From Microlunatus soli (GTDB taxonomy: Bacteria; Actinomycetota; Actinomycetes; Propionibacteriales; Propionibacteriaceae), in contig NZ_LT629772.1 in NCBI RefSeq assembly GCF_900105385.1, positions 186,001 through 250,000 on the forward strand: a stretch of DNA of 64,000 nucleotides. Reading direction: 5' to 3'. Position 1 is the first letter of the stretch, and each line of letters begins with the position of its first letter. The notes below the pieces were generated by a model, which did not search any database, was not told the DNA's origin, and saw only the letters and a program-made list of their open reading frames with translations. This document shows positions 16,401-24,644 of the stretch, piece after piece. A program made the translations under genes and the position numbers.

Positions 16401-18912
16401 CCAACGGATCGACGACCCCGGTGGGCGATCCGTCCCGGCCGTACTTCCAGGTCCAGGAATGCCCGGCGGGCGTGGTGGTCGTCGACAGCCGGGACAACGA
16501 GTCATGGCTGAAGCGCCAGCTGCTGCCGTCGGGAAGTTCGACCGCAGCCAGGTTGCCGAGGTCATCCAGCCGCCGCTGCACCGTCCGGCCCAGCGGGTCG
16601 ATGGTCCGCGACTCCTCGCCGTCCTCGCCGTACTCCAGCTCGGTCCGAGCACCGGTCGGGTCGACGGTCGCCGCCAGCCGACCACCGGCGGTGTACTCAT
16701 AGGTCGACACCGCGCCGTCGGGGTCATGGCGCTCGGTGATGCCGTGCGCGCCGTGCACGAAAGTGGTGCGATTGCCGCTGGGCGTGACCGCGGCAACGAC
16801 CCGCCCGGCAGCGTCGTACTCCAGCCGCGCGGAGTTGCCGGCGGCGTTGGTCGTTGCGATCAGGTCGCCGTGTTCGTTGTAGTCGAACTGCAGCGCGACC
16901 CCGGTCGGATCAACCATCCGGACCAGCAGACCGTCGCGCCAGAACAGCCGGGTGACGCCGCCCTCCGGATCGGTCAGCTCCGACGGGTTGCGCTGGCTGC
17001 CCTGATAGCCGTACGTGGTCACCGCACCCTCCCCGGTGACCACGGTCAGGAGCCGGTCGGAATCGTCCCAGCCGTACTGGATCTCCGCACCGGACGGGCT
17101 GACCTCGCGCAGCACGTGACCGCGCTCGTCGTATTCGCGGACCGTCGCCCGTCCGTCCCGACCGACGACCTGGACGGGATTGCCGTACGTGTCGTAGCTG
17201 GTGGACTGGCGCTGGTCGAAGCTGTCGATGATCCCGATCAGCCGGCCGCGTCCGTCGTGCAGCCAGGTGTTGGCGCGGGTCCCGTCGAGGTCGGCGACCT
17301 CGGTCACGTTGCCGGGCAGGTAGCTGTAGCGGCTGGTCCGTCCGTGCGGCGACCGCTGACTGGTCACCCGGCCCTGGCCGTCGTAGCTGTTATGCACCTC
17401 GACGACCCCGTCGGCATCGACCACCTCGGTGATCAACCCCGCGTCGTCCCACCGATAGGACCGGGTTCCTCCCTCACCGGTGGCCGCCGTCAACCGTCCG
17501 GCGGAGTCGTAGTCGTAGCTGACCCGGCGCCCGTCCGACGCCGTCGCGGCCACGACCAACTCGCCGTCCCATTCCAGCGTGATCGAACGGCCACGTTCGT
17601 GCTCCAGGGCGACCAACCTGCCGTCGGTACGGCGGAAGTTGATCATGGTGCCCTCGCCACGGTCCTGGGAGAGCAGGGTGCCGGCGGTCGTGAAGCGCCA
17701 GGTGCCGCCGTCGTTGTCGGTGACCCGGAGTTCGTCGGCAGCGTCGTCGCGCTGCAGCCACAACGACAACCCGATCGCCCGGCCCCAGCCGGTGCCGCTG
17801 CGCGGGAACTCGACGACCCGCCCGTCCGGTTGGGTGAGGTAGCCGGCCTGGTCAGTGAAGTTGATCTTGGACTCGGTCCAGCTCGTCCAGCCGGGGCCGA
17901 ACGCACCGACGCTGTGGTTGAAGGAGTTGTACATCCGGTTCAGGCTCAGCGAACCGCAGCCGCCGGCGAACTCCAGGTCGGCCTCGGGCTCGACGAAGTT
18001 GCCGGTCGACGTGTTCACCGGGTCATCGGAGTAGCCGGTAGTGGGTGCGACCCCGAGCCGGGCCGGCGAGGTCGGCGGGATGTCGGTTCGGTTGACCGAG
18101 ACGCCGGCCCGCTGCACGCTGGCGGTCAGCGCACTGTTGGAGACCGTCACCATGCTCCCGGAACCGCCGGCCTTCTCGAAGGCCGACGCCACCGCCCCGA
18201 CCCAGGTCTGGTCCTGCTGGTTGAGCTTGTGATAGGTGCCGAACGCCGTATAGACCGCCGATCCGTTGACACCGGTCGTCCCGTCGACACCCCAGTCGAA
18301 GCCGGAATTGAAATCCGATTCGAGGCCGGACAGCTTGCTCGATCTGCCGTTCATCGCCTCGATCTCGCCCGACCCGCTCTTGGCGAAGTCCCGCAACGCC
18401 GACGGGCGTGCCGATGACGTCGAGCCGCCACCACCGCCGCCGCCGCCCTCACCGGGCATCGGGTTCTCGCGGTCCTTGGCATTGGCCGAATACTGCTTCG
18501 GTGCCGGCGGCGGCTTCGGTCCCTCCGGCGGGTCCTCGTCGCCACCGAGGTCGGAGAGCGTGATGTGCGCCTTGTCCTCGTCGTGCCGCTTCTTCCACTC
18601 CCGGGCCTCGCGTCGCCGCCTGTTCTCGTCGGGGACCAGGTCCTTGATGTACTGGACCTGCCGCGCGATGTCATCCAGCGCGGTGGCGATCTGCCCGCCG
18701 TCCTCGTTGGCAATTCCCTGATTGCGTTCGAAGATCTGCGAGAACAAGCCCTTGAAATCGTTCATCGCCGAGGTGGTGTGCGTCCGCCGATTGGTGCACT
18801 GGGTCCTGATCTTGGAGGCCGCGTCCTTGCATCCCGAGATCAGCGAATCGGCCGCCGTGTTGTCGATCTTGACATCGGGTAGCCCACCCCAGGTATCCGG
18901 ATCACTACTCAC
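13414..18912 (-). CDS. Rhs/YD-repeat polymorphic toxin with a ParB-like C-terminal tip
   Basis: An 1832-residue contact-competition toxin. The N-terminus (about 1-130) is helical and WXG100/LXG-like with a charged linker, then a Gly/Pro-rich stretch. A DUF6531 block (DDPVNTSTGNFVEPEADLEF) lies at about 295-340. More than 20 YD repeats such as YDAAGRL build the shell, and the Rhs core (ARAYDPSTRGFLSVDPLEPE then NPYSYAGNDPLQALDPTG) lies at about 1480-1527. A Gly-rich hydrophobic segment (about 1550-1690) may help entry. The last 115 residues (FSQNKAGAGVAEIRDSMRAN, DPIDVVKMQDGGLTSLDNRR, PETWGEAASNRIGNQSAGYR) resemble ParB/Srx-like nuclease toxins. GTG 18912 is chosen because GGGGAGGA lies 8 nt upstream. 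ATG 18939 lacks a site. Confidence 0.85.
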   Translation of the reverse strand: MSSDPDTWGGLPDVKIDNTAADSLISGCKDAASKIRTQCTNRRTHTTSAMNDFKGLFSQIFERNQGIANEDGGQIATALDDIARQVQYIKDLVPDENRRRREAREWKKRHDEDKAHITLSDLGGDEDPPEGPKPPPAPKQYSANAKDRENPMPGEGGGGGGGGSTSSARPSALRDFAKSGSGEIEAMNGRSSKLSGLESDFNSGFDWGVDGTTGVNGSAVYTAFGTYHKLNQQDQTWVGAVASAFEKAGGSGSMVTVSNSALTASVQRAGVSVNRTDIPPTSPARLGVAPTTGYSDDPVNTSTGNFVEPEADLEFAGGCGSLSLNRMYNSFNHSVGAFGPGWTSWTESKINFTDQAGYLTQPDGRVVEFPRSGTGWGRAIGLSLWLQRDDAADELRVTDNDGGTWRFTTAGTLLSQDRGEGTMINFRRTDGRLVALEHERGRSITLEWDGELVVAATASDGRRVSYDYDSAGRLTAATGEGGTRSYRWDDAGLITEVVDADGVVEVHNSYDGQGRVTSQRSPHGRTSRYSYLPGNVTEVADLDGTRANTWLHDGRGRLIGIIDSFDQRQSTSYDTYGNPVQVVGRDGRATVREYDERGHVLREVSPSGAEIQYGWDDSDRLLTVVTGEGAVTTYGYQGSQRNPSELTDPEGGVTRLFWRDGLLVRMVDPTGVALQFDYNEHGDLIATTNAAGNSARLEYDAAGRVVAAVTPSGNRTTFVHGAHGITERHDPDGAVSTYEYTAGGRLAATVDPTGARTELEYGEDGEESRTIDPLGRTVQRRLDDLGNLAAVELPDGSSWRFSHDSLSRLSTTTTPAGHSWTWKYGRDGSPTGVVDPLGHEISVSSDAAGGEIISRDETGTVTHRFDPLGRPIAVGQLDDSAAITAYDRCGRPVELLDPEGALTRIERDAAGRPIAFTSPVGDVTRFEYDECGRRSATIDPLGGRTTIGYDADSRPVRVTLPTGEVGWTSYDRCGRITATFSPGIGTTSYGYDLAGRVIVARDPDNGRRRFRYDSAGQLTSVVNGNGGVTRYDYDAAGRNTTITDPLGNVTRREFDAENRCIAETDALGRTTTAGYDAVGHQVWQTEPGGRRTEWTYDAAGRVASIAVDGREISSIQRDLRNRRVTITDRSRPDRVSTQQLEWNRRDQLIRQERDGNAVQWSYDAAGRRTSMTTPDGNRTTYSYDAANRLAVVDHPLLGRAGFTRDRSGRLIGATAGAESQTWGYADGFVSAHTVSRTDGSVRTTIDRDDDGRITRIDRDDVDGSGRSTTFDYDEACQLIAARLVDGLGESVSRWRYDAAGRLIAETRDGQSRTYDYDAAAQLISSTDAGGTTSYHYDDAGRRVRTDFADGRQRDYSWSPTGYLSGVTDRVGDRVRTTRMQVDSTGQLASIAGESGELSTYWDTATPYAPGLVQVGDASVLGTPAAVGIGDQWTATGWRPSRATGHDPWTIDNGGATDLPGGLSIGAAGELNIAGLEWLHARAYDPSTRGFLSVDPLEPELGAGWAGNPYSYAGNDPLQALDPTGLKPVSQADLENARKPWYEKAWDATTGWVKNNWEYLAGGAMVLAGGVMVATGFGGPAGMMLISAGADTIIQKATTGEVNWGEVAVSGALGGVGGLGVAAKVGATGLKAAAITGAVSGGVGGAGMGAYRYSTGPGPHTVGGFLTATGTGAVSGAALGGAGGAAGHGLAAVGGKVLQKVRPKPSPGTSIPSDSVRFSQNKAGAGVAEIRDSMRANGWKGDPIDVVKMQDGGLTSLDNRRLLAAKMAGIDVKANVHGFDDLIPGEHAGRFPSRKGVIPETWGEAASNRIGNQSAGYRNAWPNGSPWTGYEGN

Positions 18913-19279
18913 TGCTGCGTTCCTCCCCCAGCTATCCACCCCATCGGGCGCGCGGCGACGATCGCACGTCGTGATGCTGCCGCCCGATCGGCACGCCGTC
19001 CCCGACGATCCCGCGCGCCGCTCCCGATCCCTGGCCGACGACCCGCCACATCGCGAATCCGTTCGATAACTCCTGAAGCCCCAACGCTACAAGTGGCGGA
19101 GTTCACCGATCGCCCCGGACCGGGGCTTTCTTGCGATCCGCACGATAACCATCGGACGGGAATGTCCGGTGAATCGGAATTCTCGGATCGGAATCGTCGC
19201 ACCCCGGGGCTTGACCGTGCCCCAAGGACACGGTTTCTGATGGTGTCCGGATAGCAGATATGAGCGACGAGAGGACACG
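18913..19279. other. Divergent intergenic region between rhs and the secreted peptidase
   Basis: This 367-bp gap must hold the promoters of both divergent genes. A GC-rich hairpin followed by TTTCTT lies at 19112-19130 (GCCCCG, GAC loop, CGGGGC) and looks like a small plus-strand terminator or attenuator, although no plus-strand gene precedes it. No small ORF with a convincing ribosome site was seen. Confidence 0.4.
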
Positions 19280-20902
19280 ATGGATCGAACGAATCGAGGA
19301 CGGATCGTACGGGGCTTGGCGATGACGCTGGCGGCAGCGGTCGGTGGGTCGCTGACGATCGCACCGGCCATCGCCGACGACGTGACGGCGGAGGCGCCGA
19401 CGGTGAGTTGGGGTGCCTGCCCGAAGGATGTCGCCGACGAGGCGGTCGGGATGCAGTGCGCCGAGGTGCCGGTGCCGCTGGACTACGACCAGCCCGACGG
19501 CACGAAGATCACGGTGATGATCTCCCGGGTGGCCAGCGCGAAGCCGGCCGACCGCCTCGGTGTGCTGATGCTCAACCCGGGTGGCCCGGGCCTGGCCCTG
19601 TCCCAGCCGGCCGACATGATCAACTTGGGCCTACCGACCTCGGTGACCGACTCCTACGACCTGATCGGGATGGATCCCCGAGGCATCGGCCATTCGACGC
19701 CGGTGCACTGCGGCTTCACCGCCGAGGAGGACTACCGCGGCAACGTCGCGCCCTGGGCGAAGGACGCGGCCGCCGTCGCCCGGCAGGCCAAGGCGGCCAA
19801 GGCCGTAGCCGAGCGCTGCGCGGCCAACGACAAGGACAGCATCCTGCCGCATCTGTCGACAGCCAACATCGCCCGCGACATGGATCACATCCGCGGTCTG
19901 CTCGGTGAGAAGAAGATCAGCTACTACGGCGCGTCCTACGGTACGGCGCTGGGCTCGACCTACGCTTCGATGTTTCCCGAGCGGACCGACCGGGTCGTGA
20001 TCGACAGCAATCTCGGCGCCACCACGAGCAACCGGGCGAGCATCCGCCGGTTCGGTCTCGGGATGGAGGATCGATTCGGCGACTTCGCGACCTATCTCGC
20101 CGAACGGCACGACAGCTACGGACTGGGCCGAACCCCCGGCCAGGTGCGGAAGAACTACCTGGCCATGGGCGAAAAGCTTGATCAACAACCGATCGCCGGG
20201 GTCGACGGTGCCCTGTTCCGGTTCACCACCTTCGCCTCGCTGTACGGCGACAGCAGCTTCCTGCCCCAGGCCCGGCTCTGGCAGTCCCTGGTCGACGGTG
20301 ACGAGTCGGCGGTCCGCCGGAACCTCGACCACGATCAACTGGCCGGTGCTCCCGGCGTTCCGCCGGTCAGCGACCCGACCTCGCGGGCAGCCGAGCCGTC
20401 GCCGTACGACAACATCTGGTCGGCCTACCTCGGCATCACCTGCAACGACTCCCCGTTCCCCCGTGACGTCCGGACCTACCAACGTGATGTCGCCCAGGAC
20501 CGCAAGCGGTATCCGCTGTTCGGTGCGGCCAGCGCCAACATCACCCCGTGTGCCTACTGGCCGGAGCCGGCCGAGAAGCCGGCCACGATCACCGACGACG
20601 GACCGGCCAACATCCTGATCCTGCAGAACCTGCGCGACCCCGCCACCCCGCACCGGGGCGGCGAACTCGCCCGGGCGAAGTTCGGTGACCGTGCGCGGCT
20701 GGTGAGCATCGACCAGGGCGGTCACGGTGCCTACGTCTACAACGACAACGCCTGTGGGCTGGACGTCACGACGAGCTACCTGGTCGACGGCACCTTTCCC
20801 GACGATGACGTCTTCTGCCCGGCGACCAAGGGCTCCGGCCTGAAGCTCGATGCCGCGGGGAAGCAGCGGCGAGCCGACACCCTGAAACGCCTCGACCGCT
20901 GA
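19280..20902 (+). CDS. Secreted alpha/beta hydrolase, tripeptidyl aminopeptidase (TAP) family
   Basis: The 540-residue product is an exported serine peptidase-like enzyme that removes peptides from N-termini. A signal peptide (about 1-33: RIVRGLAMTLAAAVGGSL, cleavage near AIADD) is followed by the TAP signature. That comprises WGACPKDVADEAVGMQCAEV, the oxyanion segment LMLNPGGPGLALSQP, GMDPRGIGHSTPV, and the nucleophile elbow YYGASYGTALGS with Ser about 219. The TAP C-terminal domain has ILILQNLRDPATPHRGG (Asp) and DQGGHGAYVYN (His). The catalytic triad is complete. Start ATG 19280 follows GAGAGGACACG. It is monocistronic. The family also includes clavulanate-type hydrolases, so a non-peptide substrate is possible. 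Confidence 0.88.
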   Translation: MDRTNRGRIVRGLAMTLAAAVGGSLTIAPAIADDVTAEAPTVSWGACPKDVADEAVGMQCAEVPVPLDYDQPDGTKITVMISRVASAKPADRLGVLMLNPGGPGLALSQPADMINLGLPTSVTDSYDLIGMDPRGIGHSTPVHCGFTAEEDYRGNVAPWAKDAAAVARQAKAAKAVAERCAANDKDSILPHLSTANIARDMDHIRGLLGEKKISYYGASYGTALGSTYASMFPERTDRVVIDSNLGATTSNRASIRRFGLGMEDRFGDFATYLAERHDSYGLGRTPGQVRKNYLAMGEKLDQQPIAGVDGALFRFTTFASLYGDSSFLPQARLWQSLVDGDESAVRRNLDHDQLAGAPGVPPVSDPTSRAAEPSPYDNIWSAYLGITCNDSPFPRDVRTYQRDVAQDRKRYPLFGAASANITPCAYWPEPAEKPATITDDGPANILILQNLRDPATPHRGGELARAKFGDRARLVSIDQGGHGAYVYNDNACGLDVTTSYLVDGTFPDDDVFCPATKGSGLKLDAAGKQRRADTLKRLDR

Positions 20903-20998
20903 TCGACCGCACGGAAGACCGGATCGCCTGGTCGGCCCCGTCCGGCCAGGTGATCCTGGCCACCGTCCGCAACCGATCTACACGTACGATCGGGCGCT

Positions 20999-21568
20999 GT
21001 GGGATTCAGCCGAGCCGAGTTGGAGAGCTACCGCGACACCGTCGTTCCCGACCTGGTCGGTCCGGGGCTGCGGCTGCTGTTCGTCGGCATCAATCCGGGA
21101 TTGTGGACCGCGGCGACCCAGACCCATTTCGCCCATCCGGGCAACCGCTTCTATCCGGCGCTGAGGCGGGCCGGGATCATCGACCGCGCCATCGACCAGG
21201 CCGCCGGATTCACCGATGCCGATCGGCGCTACCTGATCGCGCGCGGGATCGGCAACACCAATCTGGTCGCCCGGGCCACCGCCCGCGCCGACGAGCTCGG
21301 CCGCGATGAACTGGTGGCCGGCGGCGAGACGCTGCGGGCGTTCGTCGCCGAGCATCGTCCCCGGGTGGTGGCGATCGCCGGCATCACGGCGTACCGGACG
21401 GCCTTCGGCCGCCGCCAGGCCAAACCGGGCCGACAGCCGGAATCGTTGGAGGGCGCCGAGCTGTGGGTGGTGCCCAACCCGTCGGGTTTGAACGCCCACG
21501 AGACGGTGGAGTCGCTGGCCGAGGTCTACGCTGCCGCCGCCCGCGCCGCGGGCGTCCTCGACTCCTGA
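20999..21568 (+). CDS. mug: Mismatch-specific uracil-DNA glycosylase (Mug family)
   Basis: Mug-type enzymes remove uracil or thymine opposite guanine, starting base excision repair. The 189-residue product shows both family motifs: LLFVGINPGLWTAATQTHF (active-site Asn of GINPG) at about 27-45 and VVPNPSGLNAHETV at about 155-168, plus PGNRFYPALRRAG and IGNTNLVARATARAD between them. GTG 20999 starts the protein at the expected place. It follows the peptidase gene after 96 bp and ends 3 bp before the convergent glycosidase stop. No unusual residue is seen. Confidence 0.9.
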   Translation: MGFSRAELESYRDTVVPDLVGPGLRLLFVGINPGLWTAATQTHFAHPGNRFYPALRRAGIIDRAIDQAAGFTDADRRYLIARGIGNTNLVARATARADELGRDELVAGGETLRAFVAEHRPRVVAIAGITAYRTAFGRRQAKPGRQPESLEGAELWVVPNPSGLNAHETVESLAEVYAAAARAAGVLDS

Positions 21569-21571
21569 CCT

Positions 21572-22756
21572 TCAGTGCCGCTGCAGCTCACGGAAGCCGT
21601 CCAGCCAGAAGCCGGGCGCTGACATCGCCTCACCGCGGCTCCGCACCGTGTACGGCGCGAAGACGCTGTTCAGCAACCAGGGCGTCTTGGTCGGCCCGAA
21701 GTTCTGCACCATCAGATCGTCCTGCTTGAAGCCGTAGCCGGCGACGGCGAGCCGGCCGGTGCCGCGGTAGAGCCGCAGTTGGTCGGCGAGGAAGTCGGAC
21801 TGCTCGACGAACCACGGGTTGCTGATCAGGAAGTCATGCCACTGCCGTTCGCTGAAGGGTTCGTCGATCGCAGATCTGATCACCTGCCAGACCTGGGTGT
21901 CGGGAGCGATGCCGTAGCTGTCCGCATACTCGGGAGAGACGGTGTCGCGCAGGTGTTGTTGCCAATACCAGACCAGCGAGAACTCGGTGACCAGGAACGT
22001 CTGGTCCGGGCGCATCCGCGGCAGAATGTAGTCCAGGAACGGTTGCGCGGCGGCGGGGTCGGGCAGGTGGGGATGGATGTCGACGCCGGCGATCTGAGGC
22101 GTCTCACGGACGAAGCTCATCCAGCGTTCCACGGCCGGCGTGCGACGGTCGGGAAGGTCGAGTCGATTGAGTGCACCCATGTAGAGCGCGGTGCCGCACG
22201 CTTCGGAGCACTGTGCGGAGCGGACGTCGATCACGTGCCGGGCGACGGTCTCGTAGAAGACGTTCAGCCGCTCGTCCCGCTCCTCGGGCAGGCTCTCGAT
22301 GAAGGGTTCGTTGCCGATCGTGATGATGTCGACGGTACCGAGCACCGTCGGCAGCACCCGGTCCAGGCGTGCGAGTTCCGCGGCCATCGCCGCCGACCCC
22401 GGTTGCGGGAACGAGTCCTTGTTGTACGGGAACTTCAGGCTGAGGATGGTGTGGTAGCCACGGTCGGACAGACCGACGATCGTCTTGATCGCGAAATGCT
22501 CGGCAGGGTCGCCGTCGTCTGCTGCCGGCATCGGGAAGAAGCCGCGGACCCAGTCGGTCCCCGACAGCCGCAGCTCCCGGTCGTTCACCGCGTCCAGATT
22601 CTGATTGAAGTTGGCCGCCAGGGCCCCGTACGCGCCGGCGACGGGTTGCGGCCGTTCCGGATCAGCCTCGGTCGGCGCCGTAGCGGCCGCGGACGCCGGC
22701 AGCGCCAGCAACGCACCCAGAACAACGATCGGCAGCCGTCCCCACATCCGAACCAC
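21572..22756 (-). CDS. Secreted glycoside hydrolase-like (clan GH-A) protein
   Basis: The 394-residue product has a signal peptide (WGRLPIVVLGALLALPASAA, cleavage about residue 25) and a (beta/alpha)8 barrel-like sequence. Two Glu residues sit where clan GH-A enzymes have acid/base and nucleophile: IITIGNEPFIES (Asn-Glu) at about 145 and TFLVTEFSLVWYW (Glu) at about 255. I cannot assign a GH family. The catalytic role rests on these two motifs. A perfect LacI-type operator lies 27 bp upstream of the start, so the gene is probably controlled by a sugar-responsive repressor encoded elsewhere. It converges with mug. Confidence 0.7.
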   Translation of the reverse strand: MVRMWGRLPIVVLGALLALPASAAATAPTEADPERPQPVAGAYGALAANFNQNLDAVNDRELRLSGTDWVRGFFPMPAADDGDPAEHFAIKTIVGLSDRGYHTILSLKFPYNKDSFPQPGSAAMAAELARLDRVLPTVLGTVDIITIGNEPFIESLPEERDERLNVFYETVARHVIDVRSAQCSEACGTALYMGALNRLDLPDRRTPAVERWMSFVRETPQIAGVDIHPHLPDPAAAQPFLDYILPRMRPDQTFLVTEFSLVWYWQQHLRDTVSPEYADSYGIAPDTQVWQVIRSAIDEPFSERQWHDFLISNPWFVEQSDFLADQLRLYRGTGRLAVAGYGFKQDDLMVQNFGPTKTPWLLNSVFAPYTVRSRGEAMSAPGFWLDGFRELQRH

Positions 22757-22782
22757 TCCTCTGTGTTGGATCCCGAGATCGC

Positions 22783-22800
22783 AATGGTAGCGCTACCATT
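22783..22800. promoter_or_regulatory. LacI-family operator upstream of the secreted glycosidase
   Basis: AATGGTAGCGCTACCATT is a perfect 18-bp palindrome with the central CG and flanking TGG/CCA typical of LacI-family operators. It lies 27 bp before the ATG of the minus-strand glycosidase. It could also affect the plus-strand DGPF gene, whose start is 127 bp away. Confidence 0.8.
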
Positions 22801-22926
22801 CGGCCCCGCCATAGAGCGGATCGCACGCGGCCGCGAAGAAGATTTCCAGCGCTGTCGATCCGGCGAGGCGCAGAACCGTCGAGAATGGTGAGCGGCCCAT
22901 CAGGGGCCCGAGCGAGAGGCAGCACC

Positions 22927-23295
22927 ATGGCCAGGTACATGATCTTGATCCTCGGCGACGAGAAGCAGTGGGACGCGATGACGCCGGAGGACAGTTCGAC
23001 GATCGAGAAGGGACACCTCCGGTTCCGGGAGGTCGCCGATTCCGTCGGTGCCACCATCCTGGCGGCCGGTGAGCTGGAGTCGTCCTCGACCACCACGACG
23101 CTGAAAGCGGTCGGCGACGACCGGCCGACCGTCACCGACGGACCGTTCCTGGAGTCCAAGGAGGCGCTCGGCGGGTTCTACGTGGTGCGGGCCGAGGATC
23201 TGGACGCGGTGATCGCGATGGCCTCAGCCCTGCACGAGGTCCGCGGAGGGCACAGCGCGGTGGAGATCCGCCCGCTGGTCGACCATGGTGAATGA
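22927..23295 (+). CDS. DGPF/YCII-domain protein
   Basis: The 122-residue product is a YCII-related protein with the DGPF signature itself (TVTDGPFLESKEALGGFY at about 70-87) after MARYMILILGDEKQWDAMTP. DGPF proteins are small ferredoxin-like-fold proteins of unclear enzymatic role. They are the usual neighbours and targets of ECF42 sigma factors, and one is encoded directly downstream here. ATG 22927 is chosen because the family starts MxRYMxLI. The frame from 22885 adds a non-conserved extension. RBS is the purine-rich AGAGGCAGCACC just upstream. Confidence 0.9.
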   Translation: MARYMILILGDEKQWDAMTPEDSSTIEKGHLRFREVADSVGATILAAGELESSSTTTTLKAVGDDRPTVTDGPFLESKEALGGFYVVRAEDLDAVIAMASALHEVRGGHSAVEIRPLVDHGE

Positions 23296-23316
23296 TCGTC
23301 GGTCGAGATCCTGATC

Positions 23317-24588
23317 ATGGTCCCCGAGCAGCGATCAGGACCCGAGGCCGATTCGGCAACGGAGGTGGTGCGCCGCGCGATCGCTGCGGCGCACCGCGCC
23401 GAGTGGACCCGGGTGCTGGCTGCCACCACCCGGCTGACCCGCGACCTCGACCTGGCCGAGGAATGCACCCAGGACGCATATGCCCAGGCGCTGCGGTCGT
23501 GGCCGACCTCCGGTGTTCCGGACCGGCCCGGGGCCTGGCTGACCACGGTCGCCGGCAATCGGGCGCGGGACCGGCTGCGGCGGGAATCGGCCGGCCGGCG
23601 GGCGATGCAGCTGGTGATACCCGAGGTCACCTCCCCTGCCGCCGACGAGGCGGCCGACGACGAACGACTCAGGCTGATCTTCACCTGTTGCCACCCCGCC
23701 CTGGCGATCGATGCCCAGGTGGCCCTGACGCTGCGCCTGGTGTGCGGTCTGTCGACGGGTGAGGTGGCACGCGCGTTCCTGGTCTCCGAGAGCACCATGG
23801 CCGCTCGGATCACCCGGGCCAAGAAGAAGATCTCCACCGCCAGGATCCCCTACCGGGTGCCGGCGCCGGAGCAGTTCGGCGAACGCCTGACCGCGGTCCT
23901 GACGGTGGTCCACCTGATCTTCACCACCGGGCACACCGCCCCGACCGGCGAGCAGTTGGTGCGTCGCGACCTGACCGACAGCGCGATCGACCTGGCACGG
24001 TTGCTGCATCTGCTGATGCCCACCTCGGCAGAGGTGGCCGCGCTGCTGGCGTTGTTGATCTTGAACGACGCCAGGTCGCCGTCCCGGACCACGGCCGACG
24101 GCCGGTTGCTGCTGCTGGCGGATCAGGACCGGTCCGGCTGGGACCAGGAGTTGATCAAGGAAGGCGTCGGACTGCTCACCACGGCCCTGGCCCGGGAGCG
24201 GCCCACCCGGTATGCCGTGCAGGCCGCGATCGCCGCTGTGCATGCCGAGGCACCGAGCTTCGAGGCCACCGACTGGTCCGAGATCGCAGCACTCTACGAC
24301 GTCCTGCTCACCCTGTGGGACTCCCCGGTGGTGGCGTTGAATCGGGCGATCGCGATCGGCTTCCGGGACGGACCACAGGCCGGACTCGCCGCGTTGGCTC
24401 CGCTCGCCGAGGAGCCGGCGTTGGCGACCTACGGCTATCTGAGTGCGGCCCGTGCCGACTTCCTCCGGCGACTCGGCCGACGATCCGAGGCCGTCCTGGC
24501 CTATCAGGAGGCGCTGGCACTCACCGACAACGGTGCCGAGCGCAGCTTCCTGGCCGACCGACTCGCCGAGGTCGAAGCCGACGACTGA
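23317..24588 (+). CDS. ECF RNA polymerase sigma factor, ECF42-type with C-terminal extension
   Basis: The 423-residue product has sigma region 2 (TRLTRDLDLAEECTQDAYAQ, then GAWLTTVAGNRARDRLRR, about 40-90) and region 4 (LTLRLVCGLSTGEVARAFLV, then ESTMAARITRAKKKI, about 130-175). The DUF6596-type helical extension follows (VLTVVHLIFTTGHTAPTGEQ), with TPR-like helices to the end (YLSAARADFLRRLGRRSEAV). Length near 420, the extension and the adjacent DGPF gene identify the ECF42 group, which lacks an anti-sigma factor and is thought to be controlled through its extension. Start ATG 23317, 21 bp after the DGPF stop. The two genes are probably cotranscribed. Confidence 0.92.
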   Translation: MVPEQRSGPEADSATEVVRRAIAAAHRAEWTRVLAATTRLTRDLDLAEECTQDAYAQALRSWPTSGVPDRPGAWLTTVAGNRARDRLRRESAGRRAMQLVIPEVTSPAADEAADDERLRLIFTCCHPALAIDAQVALTLRLVCGLSTGEVARAFLVSESTMAARITRAKKKISTARIPYRVPAPEQFGERLTAVLTVVHLIFTTGHTAPTGEQLVRRDLTDSAIDLARLLHLLMPTSAEVAALLALLILNDARSPSRTTADGRLLLLADQDRSGWDQELIKEGVGLLTTALARERPTRYAVQAAIAAVHAEAPSFEATDWSEIAALYDVLLTLWDSPVVALNRAIAIGFRDGPQAGLAALAPLAEEPALATYGYLSAARADFLRRLGRRSEAVLAYQEALALTDNGAERSFLADRLAEVEADD

Positions 24589-24644
24589 CCATCGGTCCGG
24601 ACGCCGCGCGACGAACCATTGAAGCGGTGTGCTGAGATGGGCCC

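Noticed and set aside
13936-18417. 1493-residue open frame on the plus strand opposite rhs
   Set aside because: It is the antisense shadow of YD repeats, with a composition (Gly/Val/Asp/Arg-rich) produced by the other strand and no ribosome site.
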